This document shows positions 1-12,526 of a DNA stretch of 64,000 bases, one piece after another. Source of the stretch: Pseudopithomyces maydicus (taxonomy: Eukaryota > Ascomycota > Dothideomycetes > Pleosporales > Didymosphaeriaceae); assembly GCA_026873275.1 (NCBI GenBank), contig JANTUC010000015.1, forward strand, positions 310,001 to 374,000, read 5' to 3'. The position numbers were made by a program, and so were the translations under genes. Position 1 is the first letter of the stretch; each line of letters begins with the position of its first letter. The notes below the pieces were generated by a model. That model ran no database searches, was not told the origin of the DNA, and worked only from the letters and a program-made list of their open reading frames with translations.

Positions 1-1732
1 TCCAACACAGCGCTAAAAGCAAGCCCGAAATATGCCGAGAAGCGGTTCCCTTGAACTTTGGGGGAGAATGTAGTTCATAGCCGGGTGGAAGGTCAAACTT
101 CCCCACGTCATCTTCACGGACAGGTTCTTCGATTCGAGGAACGGATCGTCTCGTGTTTTCGATCGGAGATTCAAGTTCGTCTGGGACCGTTCCGAACTGT
201 CTCTCAAAATCCTCGCGGACTTGTTCCGCATCATCGGGTTTAATCTCTGTCCAAATAGGGGATCCATCAGGAGATTGACTGCCGGTGGCCTGTTGACCAA
301 TTGGTAGTGTGGATGTTGGTTTTTTTGTGCGAGGTGAGCGTTTTCTGTTTGAAATTGGTGAGGTATTAGCAGACCTCACAGGAGGGATGTTTGTGTGAAG
401 TCGAAGGCTCGCCTTCGGTTGGGCTGATGGAACGGCATCAATAGGCTGGCTTTGCCGTCGAGATTTCCGATTCGTAGCTTCGTATTTATCTGAATGCGTG
501 CGTCGTGATTTTTTGTGAAGGTTTTGAAAATCTTGGCTCGATGATTCGCCAGACGATTCGTCAGAAGACGAGGAGCTCGATTGGCGTTCTTGCACTGGTG
601 CCACTACAGCGGCTACTGCGTCGCGAAGCTGTTGCTCCGTAGTAGACTCAGAGATCGAGCCCTGCGGCGACCGCCCAATGAAAGATTTTCGAGCACCCGT
701 GCGATTGAGACTTACCCGCGCTGTCTTGCCTTTGGCGCGTGTCCGGTTTCCCTTCTCAACTCGTCGCACGGGACCAACGACCGATAAGCCGCGCGTGGGT
801 GTTTTGACTATCGAAGTAGACCTTGTTGGGAGAGCGGAAGGGCGAGTCGATATCGAGTCGAAATCTACCCTGTCCTCTAGCCTGTCCGCGATCGATCGGA
901 CCTCCGGTAGTAGTGTTTCGGCATCGCTGAAGTTATCTTCATGCATTGAGAATCTTGACGGCGATTCTCTGGACAACTGGCTGATCCATTGTGGGATCGA
1001 AGATGGCGCGGCAGACGGAGCAGGATGAGCCGGCCTTGCCACTCCAGGTTCCCCAGAGGACCCTATTTCAAAGATGGGATTGGATGCATGATTAGGTGCG
1101 ACGGACGTGGGGGTAACAGTATCGAGCTCTGCTGGAGGGACCGAGGAGTCAAGTTCGGATACCGTGGGCAGTTGACCAGCAGCGTCATTACCCAGGTGAA
1201 CCTCGGCAACCTCGTTGGTGTCCGCATTGGAGCCCTTCAGAAGTCTGACCACGAACCCCTTCCCGCTCTTCTTGATGCGTGCTTTGATGTCGGCCAGCTT
1301 GCGTGACTGGATGGATGCGGTAGAGTCACTTCGCGAAAAAGTGACCTTCCAATCCGGTACGACCTTCTCCAGAAATTCGGATGGTATCGCATCTAAATCG
1401 GACCAGCCCTGGCGGTCTTCCTGGGGTGTCGATGGTGGACTCGACTTTTGCGTGTGGTATAGTTGCGACACGTCGTAACCCAGACTAGGTGCCTCCTGTA
1501 GATTCTGTAGGTTTGCGACGAGCTTCTTGGAAGGAGTCGGCTTAAGAGGGTGGTCGCCTTTGCCTTTCGAGTGCTGAGGATCCACGTTAACCACCAACTG
1601 GAACTGTCCTGGCTTGTCCTTTTCCTCTTGCAGCGTAAGTGTGAAGGGAACCGACTGCGTCTTCTCGTACTGTGGGAGCGGCGTGCCTCTGCCGTCTTCG
1701 TGCGATTTCAGTGTCGTAATTTCCTTCCGCAT
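1..1732 (-). CDS. Partial gene: long Ser/Pro-rich, mostly disordered fungal protein of unknown function
   Basis: An uninterrupted minus-strand frame runs from an ATG at 1730-1732 to the left window edge, about 577 codons without a stop, so the C-terminus lies outside. The protein is rich in Ser, Pro, Arg and acidic residues. Near residues 120-165 there is a more ordered, basic stretch (it includes KARIKKSGKGFVVRLLKG); the rest looks disordered, with a Ser-run/acidic patch and basic clusters that could be nuclear signals. I do not recognise the family. The true start may lie further upstream: a GTAAGC donor at about 1877-1882 could splice to an acceptor at about 1770, adding an N-terminal exon in the same frame. 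Coding sense is supported by even composition and absence of stops; the plus-strand frames here are short shadows. Confidence 0.75.
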   Translation of the reverse strand, partial: MRKEITTLKSHEDGRGTPLPQYEKTQSVPFTLTLQEEKDKPGQFQLVVNVDPQHSKGKGDHPLKPTPSKKLVANLQNLQEAPSLGYDVSQLYHTQKSSPPSTPQEDRQGWSDLDAIPSEFLEKVVPDWKVTFSRSDSTASIQSRKLADIKARIKKSGKGFVVRLLKGSNADTNEVAEVHLGNDAAGQLPTVSELDSSVPPAELDTVTPTSVAPNHASNPIFEIGSSGEPGVARPAHPAPSAAPSSIPQWISQLSRESPSRFSMHEDNFSDAETLLPEVRSIADRLEDRVDFDSISTRPSALPTRSTSIVKTPTRGLSVVGPVRRVEKGNRTRAKGKTARVSLNRTGARKSFIGRSPQGSISESTTEQQLRDAVAAVVAPVQERQSSSSSSDESSGESSSQDFQNLHKKSRRTHSDKYEATNRKSRRQSQPIDAVPSAQPKASLRLHTNIPPVRSANTSPISNRKRSPRTKKPTSTLPIGQQATGSQSPDGSPIWTEIKPDDAEQVREDFERQFGTVPDELESPIENTRRSVPRIEEPVREDDVGKFDLPPGYELHSPPKFKGTASRHISGLLLALCW

Positions 1733-3241
1733 TGACCGATTGACAAGATGCGATCGCGGAACCGGTGAAGCTATGGAGGAAGCCTAGCAGTAAGTTTAGC
1801 GCTTTCTTTCTGCGATGCATCCCGTCTCCGCCTGGACGAAAGTCTGTAGCCTGGCGCCATTAGAGGGGCAGCTTACCATGGTGGTCGTTCACGACTTCGC
1901 ACACTGCAGAGATGCCTGAGCGGCGCAGGTTTCAGCGACTCGAGCGGGGCCATGCTGCTTTTTGACGAACAGGCTGCAGTCAGCAGCTGCGGATAGCAAT
2001 CTACAGGGCAGTCGTCAAGGCGTCCTCGATGCACTGCCACAGCGTTCGCGTAGCGGGGTGGAGGTGGCGGGCGAACACGAGTTTGATTGGGCGCGCTGTG
2101 CCGACGAACGCCATTCACAGCCCCCTGGCAGATCTTCCCGTTCCCCAGCCATAGAGAACCATCTCGAGTAGGCACTTGCCATTCGCGGATCTAGCGTTGG
2201 TGGAATGGTGGTCCATGTTCAGAAATTGAAAACAAATGCATCCATCGCCAACTGTACCAACATTCAATTCAGTCTTTCAATTTTCGTCATGAGAACCTAA
2301 TCAAATTATACTGATACCTGCGAATGGCAAATTAGACGCAGCCAATTCATTTACCAAACAAAAGAACACCAAAATGATAGAGCAAATATGAGAGGGTGAA
2401 AGCAATTGATGTGAGGGCGAAGGTACCGTCATAGAAGGTACGTTTGAAGGGTGTCCTCGATCCAGTCTGTACCTCGGTAGGAGGGAAAGCATAGACAGAT
2501 ATCTGTGTTAGTCCATGTCGATACATTGCAAGCTTGATATCCCAAAGAAGCTCTGGCGCCGTTGGTTGAGCATCTAGCATCTGCGCATGTGCACGTGCAA
2601 CTCCGGACTGCCTGAATATTCTCAAACTGTAAGGCTATCATTCATCACCAATGCATCGCACAAAGACTCTTCTCAAAGAACAAAACACAAATTGAGATGC
2701 AATCTAAGATGTAGTCGTTTTAAAGTTGTCCTGCAGCTGCTGTGATGTAAGGAATCGCCCACGTCCCACGGATCCTCCTCACCTCGCTTCCCACTCATCC
2801 CTCCCAGCAACCAACCCCCAACAACAAACCTCGGTCCATCTCTCCACATCCCCCAATATACCTGCTCTTTCAATCATACCACACGTCATTCTCCCAGAAT
2901 ATCCACTCCCGCCCAGCTCATCATGCCCAAAAATTCCACCTATCCACGCTCCCGCTCCCTCTCGGCCCGCCGCTACTCACGCCGGCAAATATCGCCTGTA
3001 ACCCCCTTGAGCGCAAGCTCCGCGCCTAGCCCCCGCAACATCGTCCCAATTCCTCCGATGCCCGCCAGCTGCCCCGCGTGATACCGTGTGCTAGAGGCGA
3101 ATCCGGGGAATCTGCTGCGCGCGACCAAGCACCCGGGTGATGTGAACGCGACACGTGAAATAACATAGTCGGAGCTATATAAATGGGATGATCGCCTCTA
3201 AGGGATGCCTCACAGCAGCATCGTCGATCAATTCGTGCGCA
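1733..3241. other. Intergenic, divergent promoter region
   Basis: This separates the minus-strand disordered-protein gene from the plus-strand glycosidase. It may hold an unresolved 5' exon of the left gene (about 1880-2170). A TATATAAAT box at about 3175-3183 lies some 60 nt before the glycosidase ATG. I see no other gene. Confidence 0.5.
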
Positions 3242-4450
3242 ATGAAGCTGACGAGCATCTTCTCGGCCTTGGGCCTCGTCTCGCTGGTGGCTGCCAAGCC
3301 GGTGAAGGCACCGACCACCTTCTCTCGTCGTGTGGTTTTTGAGCCCCCGGCGAACGCCAATTGGACAGATCCCCGTGTGCTGTATGCTCGTACTGCGCAA
3401 TTGCCAAATGGCGATCTGCTCGCGACGTGGGAGAATTACAGCCCTGAGCCGCCGATGGTGTACTTCCCTATCTTCAAGTCGACAGATCAGGGATACACTT
3501 GGAAAGAGCTTTCCCGTGTCCAGGACACACAGAATGGTACGTTTTCACAGATTGTCATAAAAGCATGGTAATGCCATTGTAAAAATAAAACAAAAATAGC
3601 TAACATCCTACCAGGCTGGGGCCTCCGCTACCAACCCTTCATCTACGTGCTCCCCGAGCCCCTCGCCGGCTACCCAGCAGGAACCGTTCTCGTATCGGGC
3701 TCCTCGATCCCCACCGACCTCTCCAAGACGCAAATCGAACTCTATGCCTCCACCGACAGCGGCAAGACGTGGAAATTCGTCTCACACATCGCAGCCGGCG
3801 GCGTGGCCCTCCCCAACAACGGCGAAACCCCCGTCTGGGAGCCCTTCCTCATGAAGCACAAGAACACCCTCATCTGCTACTACTCAGACCAGCGCGCCAA
3901 CACCACCCACGGCCAGAAGATGGTCCACCAGACCACCACGGATCTCAAGACCTGGGGGCCTGTCATCGACGATGTGGTGTATCCTACGTATACCGATCGC
4001 CCCGGTATGCCGACCGTCGCGCAGCTGCCCAACGGCAACTTCATCATGACGTACGAGTACGGCGGCGGCCCTGGCTTCTCCAACTACCAGTTCCCGGTGT
4101 ACTTCAAGATCGTGTCCGACCCGGAGAAGTTCGGCGCCGCGACGGGAGTTCCGCTCAAGGCGAGCGACGGGACCCAGCCAACGGGCTCGCCGTATGTGGT
4201 TTGGAGCTCTGTAGGCGGCAAGAACGGGACGATCATCGCGTCGGGCCACTCGAATAGCGAGATCTTTGTGAACACGCAGTTGGGACAGGGAACGTGGAAG
4301 AAGGTTGCCTCGCCCGAGCAGAATGCTTATACGAGGCATTTAAGGGTGCTGCAGGATCAGTCAAAGTTGTTGATTATGGGTGGGGGGCAATTGCCGCCGA
4401 GCTCGACGAATAAGATTTCGGTGAGTGTGATGGATATTAGTAAGTTGTAG
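3242..4450 (+). CDS. Secreted BNR/Asp-box glycoside hydrolase, GH93-like (exo-arabinanase type)
   Basis: Two exons, 3242-3536 and 3615-4450, join in frame across a 78-nt intron (GTACGT donor, CTAAC branch, CCAG acceptor) to give 376 aa. Residues 1-18 form a signal peptide ending near VAA-KP. The mature protein shows sialidase-type beta-propeller features: Asp-box-like strands (KSTDQGYTWKEL, ASTDSGKTWKFV), an early WTDPRVLYARTAQLPNGDLL strand, and GRP-type strand starts (TDRPGMPTVAQLPNGNFIMTYEY). This set and the length match fungal GH93 exo-1,5-alpha-L-arabinanase-like proteins, which release arabinobiose from plant arabinan outside the cell. Substrate is inferred from family only. The ATG was chosen because it begins the signal peptide and follows a TATA box by about 60 nt; an in-frame upstream start at 3188 would bury the signal. 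Confidence 0.85.
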
Positions 4451-5839
4451 GTGGGTATGGGTTTATGATGGTCATGTTTATGTTGTATGCTTAATGTAGG
4501 TCGGATGTGCTGCGATGAAGATCGCTGTACTAAGATATATATCTTAAATGTTGTAAGTGATGAGAAAGAACAGGTCGAGAAAATGAAGATTTATTACTAT
4601 TACTTTCACGTTCCGAAGTGCATCTATAGAAGACAGCAATAGTGATAATTTACTTTGGTAATTGGCCATCACTTTCCTGTACCATGGCTCCATGACCAAG
4701 GCGGTAAAAATTGAGAGGTGGACTGGTAAAGAAATAATAAAACATATCAAGAGACTAGTTTCTATCCTACTTTAAAACCTGTTAATCGAAGAGCTATAGA
4801 AAACCTTTTCTATTATATCTGGTTAGCTTCTCTGCGGCTTCTTTTTGTAAACTGAAAAAAACGATATCCTCATTATATTACTGCGCTTTACCCCTATTCA
4901 CCTCTATTCACCCCAATACACACTCATACAGCCCCACTCACCTACTCTGACCTGCCTGTATCTCTTAAATTCCAGCTGCTAAACAGCAGTGTTTTACCCT
5001 TTTGTTAAAGAATACAATCTTGATCACCTAGGGAAAACTATAGTCCTTATTTCTATACCTTCCCCCCTCTCTCCCCCTCTCTTCCCCTCTCTCCCCACCT
5101 CCTTCAAATGTCATACCAAAATCCCCCTTCCTCAAGCCGGCAGCATCGCCACCGCACCCAATGAAAGGGCCCTCTCGAGCCACTGGCCAAAAATTCCCTG
5201 CCGACTTGCGCCAACAGAAGCGGTCATAGTTGTAGTTTTCAACTAGCAAAAAACCTAGCTCAGACGTTTCTTCACTGCTAAGGTTAAAGCCCATGCACTT
5301 GGATGGTGAGGAAAGTAGGGTCTGGGGGACGCAGGGCTTATATAGAACTGGCAGGAGGGCTGCCAAGGTGACAAACGAGTCACGTGCGCTGATGCCTGAT
5401 GGGTGCCTAGAGGGGGAGATGGGTTTGGAGTCACGTGTGTTGATGCCTGAGTGGGTACCTAGAAGGGGAGGGATGGCACTCAGGCGTCCAGTCGACCCCT
5501 GCCGCCCGGTCCATATGAATGCAATGGTGAACATGGTTGTAAAGTTTGGGTTACATGCATATATTGCGTTCTGTCTTGTTTTCTTACTTCGCGTAGAAGA
5601 TGACCAGGGTCTTAGTTCAGATCACCTGTGACACGTCACTCATGCACGTGCAAGGCAGTAACTACAAGGATGTATTACATCTATCCAATAATGTTATATC
5701 AGCTGCGCCTACCAACACCTGGAATCGCACAGCAGAAGGGGCTATGCAAGGCTGAGGATTGAATGACTTATATCTTAACATCTCCATGAGGATATGGCTG
5801 CCTAAGGTTGGGTGACAATCTTCAGTCGCTTCAGCCTGA
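4451..5839. other. Intergenic region, A/T-rich to 5.1 kb, with a 51-bp duplication
   Basis: No supported gene. The first 600 bases are A/T-rich and full of stops, then there is a pyrimidine-rich stretch (5060-5120) and the 51-bp tandem duplication listed separately. The remaining sequence up to 5839 should include the promoter of the large gene at 5840. Confidence 0.5.
5377..5478. repeat. 51-bp tandem duplication, two diverged copies
   Basis: Copies start at 5377 and 5428; each begins GAGTCACGTG, continues with TTGATGCCTGA-like sequence and ends in a G-rich stretch. Copy 2 differs partly by C-to-T changes (GCGCTG to GTGTTG). No gene overlaps it. Confidence 0.7.
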
Positions 5840-8800
5840 ATGGCTACGCCTAGTAAGATTGTGGCGGCTCTGGCTTCCGGCACCCAAGAAACAAATCTCG
5901 CGCTTGCCCATTTCAATTTTGATTTTTCGCTGATCAAAGTGAGCCTACTCCAAATCGTTAAGATTACGGTATGCGCTGACATTGATAGCTGGACGCCCCG
6001 GCATCGTTCCAGGAGGTTGGAACTCTTCTCTCTAAGAAACGAAAGGTCGCGGCGGAAAGTGGGCTTACACATGTTACGGCACGAAAATTAGGTGCATTAT
6101 TTGAAAATTTGCTTCCCTCTACCCCTCGACTTGTCGAGCAATATGGCACACGTGCATCAGAGATCGCACGAATGACAGAGGCTCATCATGACTCCACGCC
6201 CTTCTATAATATGTTTGCAGACCATGCGGGGATTGATGCGACTAGTATATGGGCGGCGGCTACTTCGGGAACCGCTGCAATAGCTGTCCATCTACTTGCG
6301 TGTATGTTGGCTAGGATGTTTCCAGGACCAGTGGCTACTTCCATCTGGGCTGAGTTGACTGAAGAACGTAAGCGGGAACTATCCGATCCAAACTCCCAAA
6401 GGCACTATAACATCTCTACGATGTTGGCTGCACAGGTTTCTATTCCACGGGAACAGCTAGCCGAGTGGGACAACAGTGCACGGTCATGGCTTCGAGTGGC
6501 AGATGAAGCTATGTCTGTCCGACAAAGTCAGTTGCTGCTAATCATCAAGAATCTACATATCCCGATTAGCAATGACAAAACAAAGTTGTACATGAACGTC
6601 GTATCGGCATGGACGCGAGCCTTGACTCTTATGGAAAGCCTGCTTGGTGGAGTTGCACAGTGTATCACGCCGTTCGACGGGAATGGTGACTTGCTTCTAG
6701 CTCTAGCAAGTTGGCATGTATATCCTGATATGGACGTAAGTCTGTTTTCGTTACTCACTATCAACACACCTGACAATAATTGAAGGCTCCTGGGAACATC
6801 CATATAGCTCAAAAAGATCCTTTGGTGCCGTCTGAGGCGATTCTTTCGGTAGGAGTAGAATGTTCTCCAGCGCAGCAAGACATCGGAGTCTACTGGTCGC
6901 TTCCACTTTCACGCTTCAAATATTATGGGCCACCTAAACAAGCCACACATGCATTATGCACGGATGCTGAGAGAGTTACATTTACGCAGTTTCGCTTTGT
7001 CCTCCTAGGATGTTTTCTTTCTAGCTGGGGAGGCAAACGTCGAGAGGATATCGACAGATACGTAGACCTTATTATTCGCATATACGACTACATCACCACT
7101 GGACCCCCGATAATCCTACGTGTCTTGGAATCCGAAACGAATTGGATAAGAGAATTAGCAGACACTTGCCGTTCTCTTAAGAATTCGAAAGACTCCGAAA
7201 AGGTTGTGTACAATCGATTGGTGGGCGTAGGATTACGAAGAGGCACTAGTTTCATGAGCGGTCAGCCCTGTCTCTTTGGCCTGACTACCTCATTCAGTAA
7301 CTACTTTGCTTTACTTGGAGGGACAGAGCTGAAAATTTCGGCATTGCGCAAACATGCTAGTCAAACAAGATGGTCGAAGTCTCAACTTATTGTCAGATAT
7401 ATCAATCCTAATGCCAGCTCTGACCGTCGGTCGAAGAACAACTCAAACGACGAAGAAGAGTCATGGGTTGCGGAGGCACACCATGATGCACATGACAATC
7501 AGGACATTTCCGAGTTATTTGATGGCGATGAGTCCCTGAACGATAGCGAAAGTCCAGAATTGAACCAAGACAACATCAACGGAGAGTCAGCTGACCAAGA
7601 TGACGAGACAGGATTCTATAGATACATCAATACGCTTGCGGATTCCGGAAAACACAATCGGTTGCCTAGTGACTACTTTGTTTATGCATCCGTCATTGGG
7701 AGAGAAAGTTTCAGTGGGAAAAGGTCGTGGGATGGCAGTGAAATTCAACATTTGAAACACCGTCGCTGGACAGTGGTTAGACAACGCCATAACTTATCCG
7801 AAACCTTACCTGAAGAGGAGGTCATGCGTCTGCAAGATCTCGGGCTCCTAGAGTCTAGCACTAACAAAATTTGCATGTATGAAGGTCGAGTGCAGTTCAA
7901 GCGTATAATGGGCGATCCGAACGAATTTGCATTGTTTGCCACGGACTCCAGACATTGTCCTCTATGGGCTGATTCTAATCTAGATCTACAAGACCACGAA
8001 ATGCTGCTGTTTCCAAGTATAGAGTCAGTCATCACAAACAATCTAGACATGTCCGAGGAGACAATTTACGAGGAAGAATTTACACCACTCCAAAGTTTTT
8101 TGAACAGCTCAAATCCGGGCTCAGAATCGTTTCATTTCAACATACAATTAGAAGATGTCGAGTGGGCGCTAGAAAACGAGGCTTTCGATCGATCCAAACT
8201 TGCAGCATTCATATCTTCTGGTAATGTAGCAATGTGTACCGAAAAAGCAGATGAATCTAAGGATCTTATGGAGAGGCTTTATACCGAGCGAAGGGCTTGG
8301 TCTGCGGTCGCCAAAATATACGCACAGTTCCCCAAAGCGACTGTACCTCTTAAGGTCATTGAAAATTCACTTATAGAACAAAAATGGCTCACCAAATGGG
8401 GGTATCTTCGTGGATCTCAAGATGCATGCTTTCATGAACACGATAACGACTGCATCCACTGGACAGGAGAGTACTGGACTGAAAAGCTGAAATACCCGCA
8501 AGTTCTAGCCCTTCCACATTCCAGTTCCACATGGGATCGATTTTTCAATGGTGTATTGCCATTTCACATATCGAGAGCCGAATGCTTTTCGCTACTGGGA
8601 GTAATGGAGACCGGTACCGTGAATCTCGACCCAGATGACCTTGAAGAAGTCATGGCAATTTCTTCAGGGGACTCTTTATTTGTTGCTGGTCCCTTGCTAG
8701 TTGACCCTTCAACTGGCCTACGACTTGAAAACTCTTCTATACGGTGGATCCGCGGGAATATCGGAAAGCCAGGCGTCGGCTTAATTGTTTCACCACCGGA

Positions 8801-9362
8801 GCTGCAGATGAAGCCTCGTGATTCTGCGAATTGGACACTTATTAACCATAGCCCTTTTGATGGAAGCTTCTCCGATTGTTTTGAGGGCACATCTCTTCAC
8901 CTTACCTTAACTGACTATCATCGGCCCGTCACCCTAGGACATCACGGAATGATCGATGCTGAAGCGTATTTTGTCGAAGGATACATCCAAATCAACTACA
9001 AGGGAAAGTGGATAGGTGACATTGACGTCATTTCTGGATGCGAGAACAACAAGTTGAAATTGTTCGGATTTGGGGATATGATCGATCCGAAAGCTACCTC
9101 TTGCAGACATTCGGCCAAGAACTTGCGTGCATTTCGGCTCATTTCCGTTGATAATTGGGACGAATTTGTCGACCCCCCAGCGGAAGGTATCATCGTGAGA
9201 GCGAAGGACAATTGGATGGCCAGACTTGCAGCGACCTATCTAAGCGTGCAAAGAAGGAATCGGACTATTGTACTCAGTACGCAGGAGCCAATATGTTGGC
9301 CTTGTGTAAGGGATAAATACAACCTTGGAGCATCACTGGAAGGAACGACATTCATTTGTTAA
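5840..9362 (+). CDS. Large conserved fungal protein of unknown function (1140 aa)
   Basis: Three exons (5840-5938, 5989-6735, 6786-9362) join in frame through two 50-nt introns with standard GT..AG ends, giving 1140 aa. The N-terminus (MATPSKIVAALASGTQ) and the ARKLGALFENLLPSTPRL block belong, from memory, to a widespread family of uncharacterised ascomycete proteins often found in accessory regions; I know no function for it. A hydrophobic Ala-rich stretch (ATSGTAAIAVHLLACMLARM, about residue 110) is not a clear membrane span. Residues about 490-560 form an acidic, Asn/Ser/Asp-rich linker between two ordered parts. There is no signal peptide and no recognisable catalytic motif. Its neighbour on the right is convergent and ends 174 nt away. 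The ATG was chosen because exon 1 splices cleanly in frame. Confidence 0.8.
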
Positions 9363-9536
9363 GTCATATAGACTAGGTCATCTCGATTAGTCTATATTTA
9401 CGACGTTACGAACATCATATAATCGGCGATGCTAGAATGCCTTGTCGAAAAGCGCATGCAAGATTATCGCGAAGCACTGGTATTACACGCAGTGCATTTC
9501 TATGAGTATAATTACAGAGGTAAATTCGAGCAGCCA

Positions 9537-10798
9537 CTACGTCCGTCTCGTTTCCGAAGGGAGTTCTGCGGTAAAACCTCCACCTGCCGGGCTGCTGACC
9601 CCTCCAAGTTCCGCGGCGTTGGGATGCTGGATGGGTTGTTGAGGGGCCGGCTGGGACTGCTGCCCAGTATACCCAATCTTCCCATCTTGCGCTGCATATG
9701 CGCTTTGTGCGAATTGAGGCGGTGGAGAAGTGGGTACGGTATATGGCTGCTGATACTGCGGGGCTGGAGAGGTCGGCTGCGCATAGCCTTGGTTGTATGT
9801 TTGCTGGTTATAAGAATTGTCGACTCCAGGAGGGGCTTGGCCGTAGGATGCGTTGGTGGTCAGTTGTGGTTTGGCATCGGTGTATTGCTGAACACCCGGT
9901 GGTGGGCCCATAGCTATTCCACCGGTCTGCTGGGGGTTGTTCTTCTTGTTCTTCTTGCGGCGCATCAAGAAGAAGACAACGCCCGCTATCAATGCAATAC
10001 CAATCAATGGTCCAACAACGACACCGGCGATCCATGCCTTGGATCCAGATGAGCCTTTATCTGATTTGGCGGGCGCGGTAGAAGCAGCTGAGGAGATTGT
10101 TAGCCATGTCAAATACCATTATGGGGTTTGTGGAACTGAGGGCTAGTCCATCTGGGTACTTACGAGACTCGGAAATAGATGCCGGAACCTCTCTGTAGAA
10201 CGACCAGGCCTGTGATTTATCCCCGCAAACAATGTCCGTAATGGGGTGTGGGTCTCCAAAGCTTTCGAAAATCAACGCCGTATTACAGATACTATAGGTT
10301 GCGTTGTTGTAATTCGAGGTGCTAGTACTCATTAGGATTTGAACAATCTGACAAGCAGTGATAGAATGCGTACCACGCGATTGTAAGCGTTGTACTCGCT
10401 TCCTCGAACGGATAAATCTGTGAGCCTCCTACACATGCGGTCGGAGCAGGGCAAGCAGTCGTAGTATCTGGACAACATTGACCGTAGCTTCCTATTATTT
10501 CCTATCAGATCACAATATCATCGTGTTAAAAGGAGGGCAACTCTACCACTACGATACCATGTTCCACCCGCATCGCAACTTTGTGAAGTCCCTGTCCGCG
10601 GTCAAAAAATATCCGGAAAGATGCTTCAGACAACATACAGGTGCCTGCATCTGGGTCCTTCACCCATCCGATCCAATCGGCAGCGACCTGTCTCGGCAGT
10701 ATAGCAGCTGGAGTGATCGTGGGATCAGCTGGTATGGCGTTCGCTAGTGCGACGTAGGCTATGGCCGACAGGAGGCCGACAGGTAGCTGGAAGATCAT
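9537..10798 (-). CDS. Single-pass cell-surface protein with Cys-rich ectodomain and Pro/Gln-rich tail
   Basis: Four minus-strand exons (10798-10558, 10491-10374, 10321-10164, 10087-9537) join in frame to 355 aa. Residues 1-19 are a signal peptide ending near ANA. The ectodomain holds clustered cysteines (QCCPD, ACPAPTACVGG), then a Ser/Thr/Ala linker. A transmembrane helix follows (AWIAGVVVGPLIGIALIAGV), then a stop-transfer RRKKNKK and a Pro/Gln/Tyr-rich cytosolic tail of about 140 residues. This layout resembles WSC/Mid2-like wall sensors and other fungal Cys-rich surface proteins, but I see no canonical WSC domain, so a sensor role is inference. A TATATAAT box at 10875-10882 sits about 77 nt upstream of the ATG on this strand. 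The gene is divergent from the similar-shaped protein at 12527. Confidence 0.82.
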
Positions 10799-12526
10799 TT
10801 TTCGAACGCGACGTTTTAGAGTACCAAAACCGAGGCGGCTCTAAATCTATCAAAGACAGATGGTACGAGTCGCCTATATAATGCCCTAGTGACCCACAGC
10901 GAAGCCTCCACTGGAACCAAGTACCTCGTGTTGTCTTCCCTCAGCCGTGCAACTGACGCCTTGGCGAAATTGTTACAGCCAGTAACTGACTGCTATGTCC
11001 GAAGCCGGTGAATCTTTTTGGAACATGTAGTGCCTATTTAGGGGTAGTTGTTGCAGGGCTAGGCGAAGTCTCTTGATGTGGCGTGTGGAGGGTTAAGGTA
11101 GCGCGCTTGGCCTGCATGCTTCATTTCAAGATCCAAAGATAGCTATGTATAGCTACTAAGCATCGGAAGCGATACCTAGATACGTCTTGAGTGTTGCAAT
11201 GGTATTTTGAGGCAGATTTCATGGTTGTATGATGGCTCAAGAGCTGAGCAAATAACATGACAGTGGTAGCGCAATCGCATTGCTCTTGTTCGTGCTCACG
11301 CCACGATAAAACAGCCGACGTGTGGCTGTGTTGTTACGATATTCGTTTTGGCAATGGCAGCCATAATACGCCCCAGCGCAATTTGGCAATATTAGGCGAG
11401 AATACGAAAGGGCGGGGAAGGGTCACAACACGGGCTGGAAACCGGCCTTCACGTTGGTGAGAAAGACTGACTCGTTTAAAGTAGGCTAGCCAGTGTTGAA
11501 CCAATTGTTGAATTGGGGGTAGATTCATGTGCTGTACAGCACATGACTTAAGTCGGTACAGCATAAATCACCTGATCGAATGGATCGCAAAGTAAAATAC
11601 AGCATTGAGGCGACGGTTTGGGTTTGGCGCGGTCGCATGGATGGCTGCTAAATTGCTGAGAGCTAATTCCTTTCAACCCATCACTGTAAATACTTTGCCT
11701 CAACATATAAGTCTGGGTCCGGCGAAGACAGGTAGGCTATATGTTATCGTAGGCAGATGCCTTATCACCACATGCAAACCTACACTCATCGCATGTCTAG
11801 CAGTTGATACTCACATGTCTACCGAAATCCATTTGCATTTTCTTCCCAGTAACTGGAGCTGATAGAAAGAGATAGTACCATCAACTCTTCTTTGAGGCTT
11901 ATCGCAGACCAAATGTGTCAAATCAGATCAAGAAAATACCTTTCGATAGCAACTATCTCAGGGTCGATGTCTCACCATAGCATGAGTTGGAAAAACATAA
12001 ATGGCCAAGATAGAGCGTGTGGTGACTCCCGCTAGCGCAAAGAACGGATTTCTTGAGATTCTCTCTTTGAGATCGAGGTCAACAACGATCGACCCGAGCT
12101 CGCTGATTCCTCTCCCACCTCCCATTCGTACCGCGAACAACCTCTATCATCATTTATGCACACCGGATCTAGTAATACGAGCGACACTAGATGGTCACCG
12201 ATTGTTTCTACTCATGGGTATGACCGCTCAACTCCCTCGCGACATATTCGCCCCCATATCCGCTCAACGCCTTTCCAACTCCGGCGATGATTCATCAAAC
12301 GGCTTGCAGAACACGAGCCTCAACCATCCGCCACACGTCTATCCAACCGTCTGATCTAAGAGAAATAAACCATCCCATCGCTTCATTGGATGGATCTTTC
12401 ATCTAGAAAGTTCACAAGACCATGTCTCTCATATGCCCCGTATCTATCACCAAAAGCTAAAAGCTAGAAAACGACCATGGAGCGACGTGGAGTGTCGAGC
12501 TCTGAAGGCCTTCTGTACACTTCACA
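10799..12526. other. Divergent intergenic region between two surface-protein genes
   Basis: This 1.7-kb stretch lies between the start codons of two oppositely oriented single-pass membrane proteins and should hold both promoters. The TATA box at 10875-10882 belongs to the left gene. A 117-codon plus-strand frame at 12001-12354 has no recognisable features and I do not call it. Confidence 0.5.
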
